64,000 nt of DNA from Lachnospiraceae bacterium. GTDB lineage: Bacteria > Bacillota > Clostridia > Lachnospirales > Lachnospiraceae. The position numbers were made by a program, and so were the translations under genes. The stretch is from contig CAJTFX010000002.1 of assembly GCA_910575555.1 (NCBI GenBank), positions 186,001 through 250,000 of the forward strand. Reading direction: 5' to 3'. The notes beneath the pieces are model-generated. The model was not told the DNA's origin. It did no database searches and saw only the letters and a list, made by a program, of their open reading frames with translations. This document shows, in pieces, positions 44,135 through 52,227 of the stretch. Numbering within the stretch: the stretch's first letter is position 1; each line of letters starts with the position of its first letter.

Positions 44135-44743
44135 ATGAGTAAAAGGGAAAACGACAATAAGATAGAAGAGAAGCAGGAATCCAAAAAAGACGCTTCAGAA
44201 GGAAAATCGGGTGTGCTGAAAGAAACAGTCAGCTTTATTTTGTATATAGCGGTTGTATTTCTGGCCACCTATCTGGTGATTCATTACGTAGGGCAGAGAA
44301 CCCAGGTAAGCGGAACCTCTATGGAATATACCCTCAGCGACGGGGATAATCTGATTGTGGACAAAATCAGCTATCGGTTCCACGCGCCGGAACGTTTTGA
44401 TATCATAGTATTTCCCTTTCAGCAGGAAGAGGATACCTACTATATTAAAAGGATTATCGGGCTTCCGGGAGAAACGGTGCAGATTGACGAAGCAGGCAGC
44501 ATTTTTATTGACGGTGAAGTGTTAGAGGAATCTTACGGCAGGGAAGTGATGCTGGATCAGGGGCAGGCGGCAGTACCCATTGAACTGGGAGAAGATGAAT
44601 ATTTTGTGCTGGGAGATAACCGGAATGCAAGTTCTGACAGCAGAGACCCCAGAGTGGGCGTGGTGCATAGAAAAGATATTATCGGCAGAGCCTGGCTTCG
44701 GATTTATCCCTTTGACAACGCCGGGTTTATCAAACACCAGTAG
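44135..44743 (+). CDS. lepB: Signal peptidase I, second copy
   Basis: 202 residues. Charged 28-residue head, membrane helix (about 30-50), catalytic S62 in SGTSMEYTL, K105 in YYIKRIIGLPGE, GDNRNASSDSRDPRVG. Same family as 42625-43206 but with a longer charged N-terminus and different loops. ATG 44135 is preferred to 44111, with GGAAGAG before it. rnhB follows by 11 bases. Confidence 0.94.
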   Translation: MSKRENDNKIEEKQESKKDASEGKSGVLKETVSFILYIAVVFLATYLVIHYVGQRTQVSGTSMEYTLSDGDNLIVDKISYRFHAPERFDIIVFPFQQEEDTYYIKRIIGLPGETVQIDEAGSIFIDGEVLEESYGREVMLDQGQAAVPIELGEDEYFVLGDNRNASSDSRDPRVGVVHRKDIIGRAWLRIYPFDNAGFIKHQ

Positions 44744-44754
44744 AGGAGAAGCAA

Positions 44755-45510
44755 GTGGGAGAACAAAAGAAAATCAGTTTGATGAAAGAAGAATTACAGG
44801 CGGCAGAGGAGACGATGCTGCCTTCTTTTATATCCAAATACGAAGAAGATGAAAGAGCCGGCGCAAGAAAACTGGTGCAGCAGGCCAGAAACCGTATGGA
44901 AGCTCTGGAACGGGAGAGACAGCGGATTTGGAACTTAAAAGAGTACGAAAGAAAATATGAGAGCGCGGGCCTTGTGTGCGGAATTGACGAAGCGGGAAGG
45001 GGGCCGCTGGCAGGGCCGGTGGTTGCCGGCGCCGTGATACTGCCCAAAGACTGCAGTATTTTATATATCAATGATTCCAAAAAGCTCAGTGAGAAAAAGC
45101 GGGAGGAGCTGTATGAGGTGATTATGAACGAGGCTCTGGCAGCGGGGATCGGAATGGTCAGCCCCCAGCGGATTGATGAAATCAATATTCTGCAGGCAAC
45201 TTATGAGGCAATGCGCGAAGCTATTCAAAAATTGTCTCTGACGCCCGATATATTATTAAATGATGCGGTGACAATTCCGCAGATTTCCATTCCCCAGGTT
45301 TCTATCATCAAAGGGGATGCAAAAAGTATTTCCATCGGTGCGGCAAGCATCATTGCAAAAGTCACCAGGGACAGACTGATGGCAGAGTATGATAAAATTA
45401 TGCCGGAATACGGATTTGCCAAGAATAAGGGATACGGCACCAAAGAGCATATGGCGGCGATACAGCTCCACGGGCCCTCTCCGATTCACCGAAGGACGTT
45501 TATAAAATAA
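44755..45510 (+). CDS. rnhB: Ribonuclease HII
   Basis: 251 residues. An N-terminal helical extension (about 1-65), then the RNase HII core with GIDEAGRGPLAGPVVAGAV (DEAGRG metal site), NDSKKLSEKKRE, and KVTRDR. Removes ribonucleotides from DNA and RNA from hybrids. GTG 44755 is used, with GAGGAG upstream; ATG 44782 is an alternative that would shorten only the extension. Confidence 0.95.
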   Translation: MGEQKKISLMKEELQAAEETMLPSFISKYEEDERAGARKLVQQARNRMEALERERQRIWNLKEYERKYESAGLVCGIDEAGRGPLAGPVVAGAVILPKDCSILYINDSKKLSEKKREELYEVIMNEALAAGIGMVSPQRIDEINILQATYEAMREAIQKLSLTPDILLNDAVTIPQISIPQVSIIKGDAKSISIGAASIIAKVTRDRLMAEYDKIMPEYGFAKNKGYGTKEHMAAIQLHGPSPIHRRTFIK

Positions 45511-45527
45511 GGAAGGCGTGATGAAAT

Positions 45528-47492
45528 ATGTCGTTAGGAGGCATTTTACAGTATCAGACTAATACAGCGTCAAATACACAGACTTTGGGAAGCGTAAAAG
45601 AAACGATTGCGGCAAAGCCCGTGGCTCAGGCCCAGGAGCTGATGCCGGGAAAAGTTTTTGAAGGCATGGTGACAGACATAAAGAACGGCCAGGTAACCCT
45701 GGGATTAAGCGACGGAAGAACCATATCCGCCAGAATGGAGGCGGGGGTAAGTCTGGAAAAGGGTCAGCCCATGCTGTTTGAGGTGAAGGCAAACACGGGG
45801 GATCAGATTTCCATTCGCCCGGTGACCTTAGAAAGCGCGCAGAATCCCACGCTGATGAAGGCATTAGAGGCAGCGGGACTGAAGGTAACGCCCCGGAACC
45901 TTTCTATGGTCAATGAGATGATGATGGAGCAGCTTCCCATAGATAAAAGCAGCCTGATGCAGATGGCCCGGGCAGCGGCCAGTTTTCCGGAAGCGAATAT
46001 GCAGACTTTGGTGCAGATGCAGAAGCTGGGAATTGCCATTACGGAGAATTCCCTGAATCAGTTTCAGAATTATCAGAACGGTCAGCAGGCGGTTTTACCC
46101 CAGATGCAGGAACTGATGGAAGGGATTGCCAACCTTCCGGAGCAATTGTTCGGAAAAGACGGAATCGGGCAGAATACGGCTTTTTCTGAGAATTTTACAT
46201 TGGGAAATCCGGCGGCGGAAAGCGGCCAGAGTCCAGAAACAGGACAGTTATTGGGACTGCAGCGTCAGCTTTTGTCCATTCTTCTGGGCGGCCAGGAAGC
46301 CGGGAATCGGGACGGTGTTCAGGCAGATCCCGGCCAGGGACAGGGAATGCAGAATGAAGCGCTTACCCAGACCGTCCCAAAGGGAGGGCAATCCGGGGAG
46401 GGAGCCATAACCGGAGAGCAGGCAGTCCAGAATCAGCTGCTGCAGGAAGGAAATGCCGGACAGAAGCAGACAGTCTCCAGTCTGTCTCAGCAGAATCCGG
46501 AGTCGGTACTGGTTGGCGGTCAGCAGCAGAATCCGGAGTCAGCAGCGGTTGGCGGTCAGAATCCGGAGCCTTCAGCAGTCAGCGGTCAGCAGCAGAATCC
46601 GGAATCTTCAGCAGTCAGCAGTCAGAATCCGGAGCCGGCAGCGGTTGGCAGTCAGCAGCAAAACCCCATAGACGCTGTTTTAAGCAGGGAGCAGCAGGGA
46701 AATCTGGCCAATATGCTGAAAGGATTTCCGGGAGCGGCGGGAAATGAGCAGCTGTTGCCCCAGGGCCAGTTGAATACCAGTCTTTCTGCCGGGGAAATGC
46801 TGCAGCAGATTATGAAGTCTCTGGACAACGGCGGGAATCTCAATGGGAATGAGGTAAAGAAGCTGTTTTCTTCCAGGGAATTTAAGGGACTGATGAAGCA
46901 GGCGATGACAGAGCAGTGGATGCTCCGGCCGGAACAGCTGAAAGAAGAGGGAGCGGTGAAAGAGCTGTATCAGCGTCTGACCAGGCAGATGACAGAGCTG
47001 CAGCAGGCTCTTTCCCAGGCGGGAAAAGAGGGAACGGCCCTTGCCAGAACCGCCCAGTCCGTACAGAGCAATCTGGATTTTATGAATCAGCTGAATCAGA
47101 TCTATACTTATGTGCAGCTTCCGCTGAAATTGCAGCAGCAGAATGCCCACAGTGATTTGTATGTGTATACCAACAAGAAAAACCTCAGGGATAAAGAGGG
47201 CGAACTGTCTGCCCTGCTGCATCTGGATTTGGAGCACTTAGGCTCCACGGATATCTATGTAAAAATGCATGGCTCCTCTGTGCAGACGGATTTTTACCTG
47301 GCGGATGATTTGTCGTTTCGCCTGATTGGGAATTTTACCGAACAGTTGGTGGAACGTCTGAAAGAGAAAGGCTATAGCTGTGAGGTTAACGTGGAAAACC
47401 GGAAGCTTAAGAAGAATACGGTGCAGGATTTTCTGGAACAGGAGAAGCCGGCAGGAAAGCTTCACCGGTATTCTTTTGATGTGAAAGCATAA
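45528..47492 (+). CDS. FliK-like (YlqG-type) protein with Gln/Asn/Pro-rich repeat
   Basis: 654 residues. N-terminal part (about 35-110) has a beta-rich domain (GKVFEGMVTDIKNGQVTLGL). A low-complexity middle (about 230-385) includes a repeat array of QQNPES/QNPEP units (46488-46672). The C-terminal part (about 555-640) resembles the FliK hook-length-control domain (LEHLGSTDIYVKMHGSSVQTDFYL). No signal peptide. In Bacillus, ylqG and ylqH occupy the same spot after rnhB. Function unknown; secretion by a type III apparatus is an inference. Confidence 0.75.
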   Translation: MSLGGILQYQTNTASNTQTLGSVKETIAAKPVAQAQELMPGKVFEGMVTDIKNGQVTLGLSDGRTISARMEAGVSLEKGQPMLFEVKANTGDQISIRPVTLESAQNPTLMKALEAAGLKVTPRNLSMVNEMMMEQLPIDKSSLMQMARAAASFPEANMQTLVQMQKLGIAITENSLNQFQNYQNGQQAVLPQMQELMEGIANLPEQLFGKDGIGQNTAFSENFTLGNPAAESGQSPETGQLLGLQRQLLSILLGGQEAGNRDGVQADPGQGQGMQNEALTQTVPKGGQSGEGAITGEQAVQNQLLQEGNAGQKQTVSSLSQQNPESVLVGGQQQNPESAAVGGQNPEPSAVSGQQQNPESSAVSSQNPEPAAVGSQQQNPIDAVLSREQQGNLANMLKGFPGAAGNEQLLPQGQLNTSLSAGEMLQQIMKSLDNGGNLNGNEVKKLFSSREFKGLMKQAMTEQWMLRPEQLKEEGAVKELYQRLTRQMTELQQALSQAGKEGTALARTAQSVQSNLDFMNQLNQIYTYVQLPLKLQQQNAHSDLYVYTNKKNLRDKEGELSALLHLDLEHLGSTDIYVKMHGSSVQTDFYLADDLSFRLIGNFTEQLVERLKEKGYSCEVNVENRKLKKNTVQDFLEQEKPAGKLHRYSFDVKA

Positions 47493-47586
47493 TATAACGC
47501 AGGGACGCGAGGGAACCCATTGTCAAAGATGGCATGTTCCATTTGCGTTTCTGCATCATAGCGGCACAGGGGGCGTGAGGAAATCT

Positions 47587-47913
47587 ATGGCAGAAACAAG
47601 ATATAAGAATACCCAGGAATTGGTAACCATGGAGACCCTGAAGGGACAGAGGCAGAAAACGGCTGTGGCCATCGCATACAATCCGGGAGAGGCTGCGCCG
47701 AAAATTATCGCCACCGGAAAGGGGCATCTGGCAGAAAAAATTATCGAGAAGGCCAAGGAAGAGAATATTCCCTTTTACCGGGATGATAAGCTGGCGAAAA
47801 CCCTTTCCAAGCTGGAAATCGGAGATATGATACCGCCGGAGCTGTATGAGGTGGTGGCGGAAATCCTGGTATTCGTGGATGATATGGAACGAATGAGAGA
47901 AAAAATAAAATAA
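47587..47913 (+). CDS. FlhB C-terminal-like protein (YlqH-type)
   Basis: 108 residues, resembling the cytosolic C-terminal part of FlhB/YscU: TAVAIAYNPGEAAPKIIATGKGHLAEKIIEKA and YRDDKLAKTLSKLEIGDMIPPELYEVVAEILVFV. The autocleavage NPTH of FlhB is here NPGE, so it may not cleave. No membrane part. ATG 47587 follows GAGGAAAT; the frame opens 12 bases earlier. Comes 94 bases after the FliK-like gene. The pair mirrors the hook-length/export-switch partnership. Confidence 0.85.
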   Translation: MAETRYKNTQELVTMETLKGQRQKTAVAIAYNPGEAAPKIIATGKGHLAEKIIEKAKEENIPFYRDDKLAKTLSKLEIGDMIPPELYEVVAEILVFVDDMERMREKIK

Positions 47914-47929
47914 ACGGAGGAGAATTGCA

Positions 47930-48298
47930 TTGGCCAAAACAGGGAATCAGAACCGCCGTCTGGGGATGGGGTATGAACAGCAGGCGGCAGATTTTCTGGA
48001 AGCCCGGGGATATCAGATTTTACACAGGAATTTTTACAGCCGGTACGGAGAAATTGATTTGGTGGCCAGGCAGGAGAAAACACTGGTATTCCTGGAAGTG
48101 AAATACAGAAAAAGCGAAGCAGGCGGCCATCCCCTGGAGGCAGTGGATCGAAGAAAACAGCGGCGGATCTGCAAAGCGGCGGTTTATTACTGTCTGCATT
48201 ACGGATATGGGGAATATATGCCCTGCCGTTTTGATGTAATCGGGATACTGGGAGAGGAAATCATTCATGTGGAGGATGCGTTTCCTTTTCAGGGGTGA
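47930..48298 (+). CDS. UPF0102 (YraN) family endonuclease-like protein
   Basis: 122 residues. GMGYEQQAADFLEARGYQILHRNFYSRYGEIDLVARQEKTLVFLEVKYR is the YraN signature: a Holliday-junction-resolvase-like fold with E-x-D-x-(V)-x-K catalytic-type residues. Starts with TTG 47930 behind CGGAGGAG; an ATG nine to ten codons later would cut the fold. Role unclear. Followed by repeat copy B. Confidence 0.88.
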   Translation: MAKTGNQNRRLGMGYEQQAADFLEARGYQILHRNFYSRYGEIDLVARQEKTLVFLEVKYRKSEAGGHPLEAVDRRKQRRICKAAVYYCLHYGYGEYMPCRFDVIGILGEEIIHVEDAFPFQG

Positions 48299-48306
48299 TA
48301 TAATAC

Positions 48307-48547
48307 TACGGCGAATATGTTTTTTGAATACGGACGGAACTGCCGGATTGCCCTTTGGCACGCAAACGGGGCAGCGTTTCGGCAAACTAACTGCTAACTT
48401 CGGCTAAGGAAGTCAGGAAAGCCTTCCTTCCTAAGTCTCTGTAAGCAGTGGATTTTGCCTGCACTTAAGAATGCCCGTGAACGGTTTGCTTAGCCAAAGG
48501 GCAATCCGGCAGTTCCTGTGTATTGAAATGATAAAAAGTTCGCCGTA
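48307..48547 (+). repeat. MITE-like dispersed repeat, copy B
   Basis: 24-bp perfect inverted ends 48336-48359 and 48493-48516 (GGAACTGCCGGATTGCCC...), 181 bp, with outer arms TACGGCGAA (48307-48315) and TTCGCCGTA (48539-48547). The interior matches copy A over long stretches. Lies between yraN and pgeF. Confidence 0.85.
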
Positions 48548-48594
48548 ATGTTAGATTGTGTTTTAGCAGTTTTTAGGTTAAGAGAGGAGGAAGG

Positions 48595-49464
48595 ATGGAA
48601 GATTTTATTATAGAACAAAGGGCGGGTGGAAAGGAGCCGATGCCGGCGCTTGGGCAGGCGGAGACGGGGGAAGGGATGTTTCCCTACCTGTATTTTCCAC
48701 TGCTGGAGGAAACAGGGATAGTAAAACACTGTTTTACCACCAGAATGGGCGGAGTGAGCCAGGGATATTTTGAGAGCCTGAATTTGAGCTTTGCCAGAGG
48801 AGATGACAGGGAAGCGGTAAAAGAGAATTTCCGCCGGGTGTCTCTTGCCCTGGGAACGGATTACGAGGATTTTGTTTTTACCGATCAGACCCATACTGCC
48901 AATGTGAAGCGGGTGGGCCGGGACGACGCAGGAAAAGGGCTTACCAGAGAACGGGACTATTCCGATATCGACGGCCTGATTACCGATGAGCCGGGACTGG
49001 TGCTGTCTGCTTTTTATGCGGATTGTGTGCCTCTTTATTTTGTGGATCGCAGGCAGCGCGCCATTGGACTGTCCCATTCCGGCTGGCGGGGGACGGTAAG
49101 ACGCATGGGAAGAGAAACGCTCCTTGCTATGGAACGGGAATTCCGGACCGATCCAAAAGACGTGCTCTGTGCCGTGGGCCCCTCCATCTGCCAGAGCTGT
49201 TATGAAGTCAGCGAAGATGTGGCAGCAGAATTTCAGCGGGAATTTCCTGGCCATGAAAGCGAACTTCTGCAGGAGAAAGAAAATGGCAAATATCAGCTTG
49301 ACCTTTGGCGGGCCAATGAGATCGTCCTGTTAGAAGCCGGCATAAAGCCGAAACATCTGGCAGTTACAAATTTATGCACCTGCTGCAACCATAAGCTGCT
49401 GTTTTCCCACCGTGCCAGTCACGGAAGGCGGGGAAATCTGGGAGCGTTTTTGTGCTTAGAATAG
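48595..49464 (+). CDS. pgeF: Laccase-domain protein PgeF (YfiH family)
   Basis: 289 residues. Family motifs: HCFTTRMGGVSQGYFESLNLS, DQTHTANV, ADCVPLYFVD, GLSHSGWRGTVRRMG, and a late CTCCNHKLLFSHRASHGRRGN. Family members act on nucleosides or as peptidoglycan-editing factors; which applies here is unknown. AGAGGAGGAAGG precedes ATG 48595. Confidence 0.9.
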   Translation: MEDFIIEQRAGGKEPMPALGQAETGEGMFPYLYFPLLEETGIVKHCFTTRMGGVSQGYFESLNLSFARGDDREAVKENFRRVSLALGTDYEDFVFTDQTHTANVKRVGRDDAGKGLTRERDYSDIDGLITDEPGLVLSAFYADCVPLYFVDRRQRAIGLSHSGWRGTVRRMGRETLLAMEREFRTDPKDVLCAVGPSICQSCYEVSEDVAAEFQREFPGHESELLQEKENGKYQLDLWRANEIVLLEAGIKPKHLAVTNLCTCCNHKLLFSHRASHGRRGNLGAFLCLE

Positions 49465-49465
49465 A

Positions 49466-49562
49466 ACGTATATTCGGTGTAATAATAAGCAGTTATTGCT
49501 GGGGAACGCTGCCCGGTTTGTGTGAAAAAGGACGCTCCCGAATTTCCGTCCGTATTTCAAAA
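49466..49562 (+). repeat. Degraded fragments of the dispersed repeat
   Basis: AACGTATATTCGGTGTAATAAT (49467-49488) and AATTTCCGTCCGTATTTC (49541-49558) are like the outer arm and the TTCCGTCCGTAT edge of the repeats, but the middle is not alike. Confidence 0.45.
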
Positions 49563-49593
49563 AACAAAAAATAATAGATTAGGAGAGACAACA

Positions 49594-50625
49594 ATGGATA
49601 AGATCACAGAATATATTTTAGAACAAACCAAACAATTACTGGCTATCGACAGCCCCACCGGCTACACCAAAGAAGCTTCTGATTATCTGATGCAGGAATA
49701 CAGTTCTCTGGGCTATCAGCCCGAAAAAACGGTAAAAGGCGGCGTGCTGGTGGATTTAGGAGGCCCAAAAGGTGAAAATCCCCTTCTACTGGAAGCCCAT
49801 CTGGATACCCTGGGAGCCATGGTACAGGAAATTAAAGAAAACGGAAGGCTGAAGGTGTCTCCCCTTGGCGGTTTAAATCCCAATAATACCGAGACGGAAA
49901 ACTGCAGAGTGATTACCCGGCTGAATGGAAGTTATGAAGGCACCTTCCAATTGGAAAACGCATCCATCCATGTAAACGATGACTATAATGGGACAAAGCG
50001 CAGCTTTGACGCCATGGAGGTGGTGTTGGATGAAAAAGTAAATTCCAAGGATGACACGAAGAAGCTGGGAATTATGGTGGGAGATATTGTAGCTTTTGAA
50101 CCCAGGACGGTTATAACGAAGCAGGGATATATTAAAAGCCGTTTTCTGGACGACAAACTGAGTGTGGGAATTTTCCTTGGATTTGCAAAATACCTGAAAG
50201 AAGAAAATATTACATTGAAGCGGAAGATTTATCAGCATGCCACTGTATTTGAAGAAGTGGGGCACGGAGCCTGCGGCACAGTGCCCAAAGGCGTGACAGA
50301 GATTCTTTCTGTGGATATGGGATGCGTGGGAGACGGCCTGGACTGTACGGAACATCAGGTGTCCATCTGCGCCAAAGACAGCGTAGGGCCTTACCATTAT
50401 CAGGTAGTCACGGAGTTGATAAAAGCAGCAAAAGATCATGAGATTGATTTTGCCGTGGATATCTATCCCCATTACGGTTCCGATGCAGATGCGGCTTTAG
50501 AAGCCGGATATGACTGCAGGCACGGGCTGATAGGGCCCGGAGTCTATGCTTCCCACGGGTATGAGAGATCCCATGTGGACGGCGTGAAAGCAACGCTGGA
50601 GCTGCTGAAGGCATATCTGCTGTAG
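49594..50625 (+). CDS. M42-family metallo-aminopeptidase
   Basis: 343 residues. Zinc-ligand motifs EAHLDTLGAMV, HVNDDYN, RFLDDKLSVGI, EEVGHGACG and SHGYERSH, in the order of M42 glutamyl aminopeptidase/TET peptidases. Cytosolic. The upstream open frame (24 codons) overlaps the repeat fragment, so ATG 49594 with AGGAGAG is used. Substrate preference not decidable. Confidence 0.9.
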   Translation: MDKITEYILEQTKQLLAIDSPTGYTKEASDYLMQEYSSLGYQPEKTVKGGVLVDLGGPKGENPLLLEAHLDTLGAMVQEIKENGRLKVSPLGGLNPNNTETENCRVITRLNGSYEGTFQLENASIHVNDDYNGTKRSFDAMEVVLDEKVNSKDDTKKLGIMVGDIVAFEPRTVITKQGYIKSRFLDDKLSVGIFLGFAKYLKEENITLKRKIYQHATVFEEVGHGACGTVPKGVTEILSVDMGCVGDGLDCTEHQVSICAKDSVGPYHYQVVTELIKAAKDHEIDFAVDIYPHYGSDADAALEAGYDCRHGLIGPGVYASHGYERSHVDGVKATLELLKAYLL

Positions 50626-50723
50626 AGAAAAGAGCCACTTGAAAATCAAGCAGCTCTCATGTATAATCTGCTTAGAAGCGATCGGAATTGAATCTCCGAT
50701 TGCCCTCAGTAAAAACGATTATA

Positions 50724-50771
50724 AGAAATAAGCATCCAAACTTGAGCGGTAGGGATGCTTATTTCTTTTTA
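50724..50771 (+). terminator. Terminator after the M42 peptidase
   Basis: Perfect 14-bp stem AGAAATAAGCATCC/GGATGCTTATTTCT (50724-50737, 50753-50766) followed by TTTTT. A weaker hairpin ATCGGA/TCCGAT (50680-50699) lies before it. Confidence 0.85.
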
Positions 50772-50826
50772 TGATTGTCTATGTAACACAGACAAAAGAA
50801 CCTATGTATAGGTCAAAAAATTAACC

Positions 50827-51168
50827 TTATCTGGTATCAATCAACTCTGATTCTTTAAAACAGGAAACGTCTGCATTTTCCAATATTTTAAATAAATACA
50901 TATCTGTTTCTTCCTCTGTAAATATTCCTAAATCCTGCATATTCAGCACACTGAGTGCAAGAGACATCAATTTCGGATTTTTCTTTGCCCATATCTCTAT
51001 AAGCGCCTCATCTGCCGTTATGGGATTTACAGTAACAATAAACTGTTTACCATCTGTTGACGTGACAAGTATCGTATCTGTTTCATCATCTAATGATATG
51101 TTTGAAAACATTGTAGCCTGCTTCTTCATAATGTTAAAAAGAAAGCTTTTTATATCATCTTTGCACAT
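50827..51168 (-). CDS. Small hypothetical protein in low-GC patch
   Basis: 113 residues, no membrane segment or signal. Contains KSFLFNIMKKQATMF and a beta-like KQFIVTVNPI segment; acidic C-terminus. Family not recognised. ATG 51168 follows GGAGGAATT, read on the minus strand. It is divergent from the XRE gene, as many small phage or plasmid-type cargo genes are, but no link beyond position is visible. AT-rich compared with flanks. Confidence 0.65.
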   Translation of the reverse strand: MCKDDIKSFLFNIMKKQATMFSNISLDDETDTILVTSTDGKQFIVTVNPITADEALIEIWAKKNPKLMSLALSVLNMQDLGIFTEEETDMYLFKILENADVSCFKESELIDTR

Positions 51169-51299
51169 GATAATTCCTCCTAGTCAGTGTGTTTTTAATG
51201 TTTCCGCTTTGTTCTCTGTTTCCTTCTGATATTTTCTGAATTCTCAGTTTTATTTTTCCTTTCCCAATTTTATGTATTTGAAGTAAAAAAGAAACATAA

Positions 51300-51316
51300 T
51301 AACTCACTACGACTTA
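51300..51316. repeat. 17-bp repeat upstream of XRE gene
   Basis: TAACTCACTACGACTTA, one mismatch to 51641-51657. Lies just before a -35-like TTGAGC (51321-51326), with TAAAAT at 51345-51350 (18-bp spacer), so it could be an operator. Confidence 0.6.
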
Positions 51317-51369
51317 TATTTTGAGCTTAACTGGAAACTTATAATAAAATATTGGGTGAGGTGAAGAAC

Positions 51370-51609
51370 GTGGACAACATGAAACATAATTTCACTGTAA
51401 AATATCCTGAGCGTATCAAAGAATTACGCCAAGATAATGACTTGACTCAAAAAGAAGTTGCCAAAATATTAAAAGTCGCACAAACAACCTATTCTCAATA
51501 TGAATTATATAAAAGGCCCATGCCCATAGAATGCTTAATGATTCTCTGTAAATTCTATGACGTTTCGGCTGATTATATTTTAGGATTCACAAATAGTAAA
51601 ATCCATTAG
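51370..51609 (+). CDS. XRE-family helix-turn-helix regulator
   Basis: 79 residues from GTG 51370. HTH_3 domain: RIKELRQDNDLTQKEVAKILKVAQTTYSQYELYKRPMPIECLMILCKFYDVSADYILG is the whole of a cro/CI-like fold. GAGGTGA lies 5 bases before GTG; ATG 51379 is the next alternative. The gene lies between two 17-bp repeats and divergent from a small unknown gene, which suggests autoregulation. Likely from a mobile element. Confidence 0.82.
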   Translation: MDNMKHNFTVKYPERIKELRQDNDLTQKEVAKILKVAQTTYSQYELYKRPMPIECLMILCKFYDVSADYILGFTNSKIH

Positions 51610-51640
51610 TTTGCATTTATAAATTCTCCTAAAAACAGTT

Positions 51641-51657
51641 TAACTCACTATGACTTA
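51641..51657. repeat. 17-bp repeat downstream of XRE gene
   Basis: TAACTCACTATGACTTA, partner of 51300-51316, 32 bases after the XRE stop. Confidence 0.6.
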
Positions 51658-51747
51658 AAAATCAAGATTTAATTCCTGACTTCCTTAGCTGGAGTAATAT
51701 AACTACAAGCATGTGGTAAGAACAACAATTGTCGTGTTTAATAGGGC

Positions 51748-51776
51748 TTTACACCTTTTAAATAATCCGCTATAAT
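51748..51776 (+). promoter_or_regulatory. Promoter of the small 51826 gene
   Basis: TTTACA 51748-51753, 17-bp spacer, TATAAT 51771-51776. Confidence 0.75.
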
Positions 51777-51825
51777 AAATACAGTAACAAATCACACTTT
51801 ATAATAAAAAAGGCGGTGATAAAAC

Positions 51826-52008
51826 ATGACCGAAAAAGAGATGTTAAAAATATCAATTGAAGAGTTTGACAGAATACAAGATTATATGTTATGTTGTGAA
51901 AAGGATACTGAAGTATACAAAAAAATGAAAAAACGTTATACGGCTTTAAAAGTCATTTTAACGGCTTCCGGTGTTAATCTTACAGAGATTGACTATATAA
52001 AAGAATAA
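51826..52008 (+). CDS. Small hypothetical protein (60 residues)
   Basis: 60 residues, soluble and helical, with charged segments (FDRIQDYMLCCEKDTEVYKKMKKRY). Not recognised. Support for expression: good promoter 49 bases upstream, AGGCGGTGAT ribosome site, and a strong terminator just after. Low-GC like its neighbours. Confidence 0.7.
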   Translation: MTEKEMLKISIEEFDRIQDYMLCCEKDTEVYKKMKKRYTALKVILTASGVNLTEIDYIKE

Positions 52009-52034
52009 TACATGACAACTGAATAACAGCAATC

Positions 52035-52096
52035 AAAATTAAAAAGGTGTAAGGTCTTATGAAATTGTCAAGGCTTTGCACCTTTTTAATTTTGGT
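52035..52096 (+). terminator. Terminator after the 51826 gene
   Basis: 15-bp outer stem AAAATTAAAAAGGTG/CACCTTTTTAATTTT (52035-52049, 52079-52093) with a 29-base inner region. Confidence 0.75.
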
Positions 52097-52140
52097 TACA
52101 GATTTTAGAGTGTGAGAGTGACAAGCCTCTAAAAATACCC

Positions 52141-52188
52141 TAAAACAAAAAGAAGAGCTGTTTGGAAAGAACTCCCTCCAGACAGCCC
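52141..52188 (-). terminator. Terminator of the ABC-F gene
   Basis: On the minus strand GGGCTGTCTGGA pairs with TCCAAACAGCTC (one mismatch, G-U pairs; 52155-52166 with 52177-52188), followed by TTCTTTTTGTTTT. Confidence 0.7.
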
Positions 52189-52227
52189 TGTCCTTGATTG
52201 CTGATTTCAGACAATCCAACATGCCCG

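Noticed and set aside
45559-45864. Minus-strand 101-codon frame in the FliK-like gene
   Set aside because: Pro/Ser-rich antisense shadow with no ribosome site.
49466-49562. Third full copy of the dispersed repeat
   Set aside because: Only the two edges resemble the repeat; the interior is different, so it is listed as degraded fragments at low confidence.
50670-50720. tRNA-like T-arm (CGGAATTGAATCTCCG) suggesting an integration site
   Set aside because: The loop is 8 bases rather than 7 and lacks TTC; no acceptor stem or anticodon arm can be drawn. Kept only as a weak hairpin.
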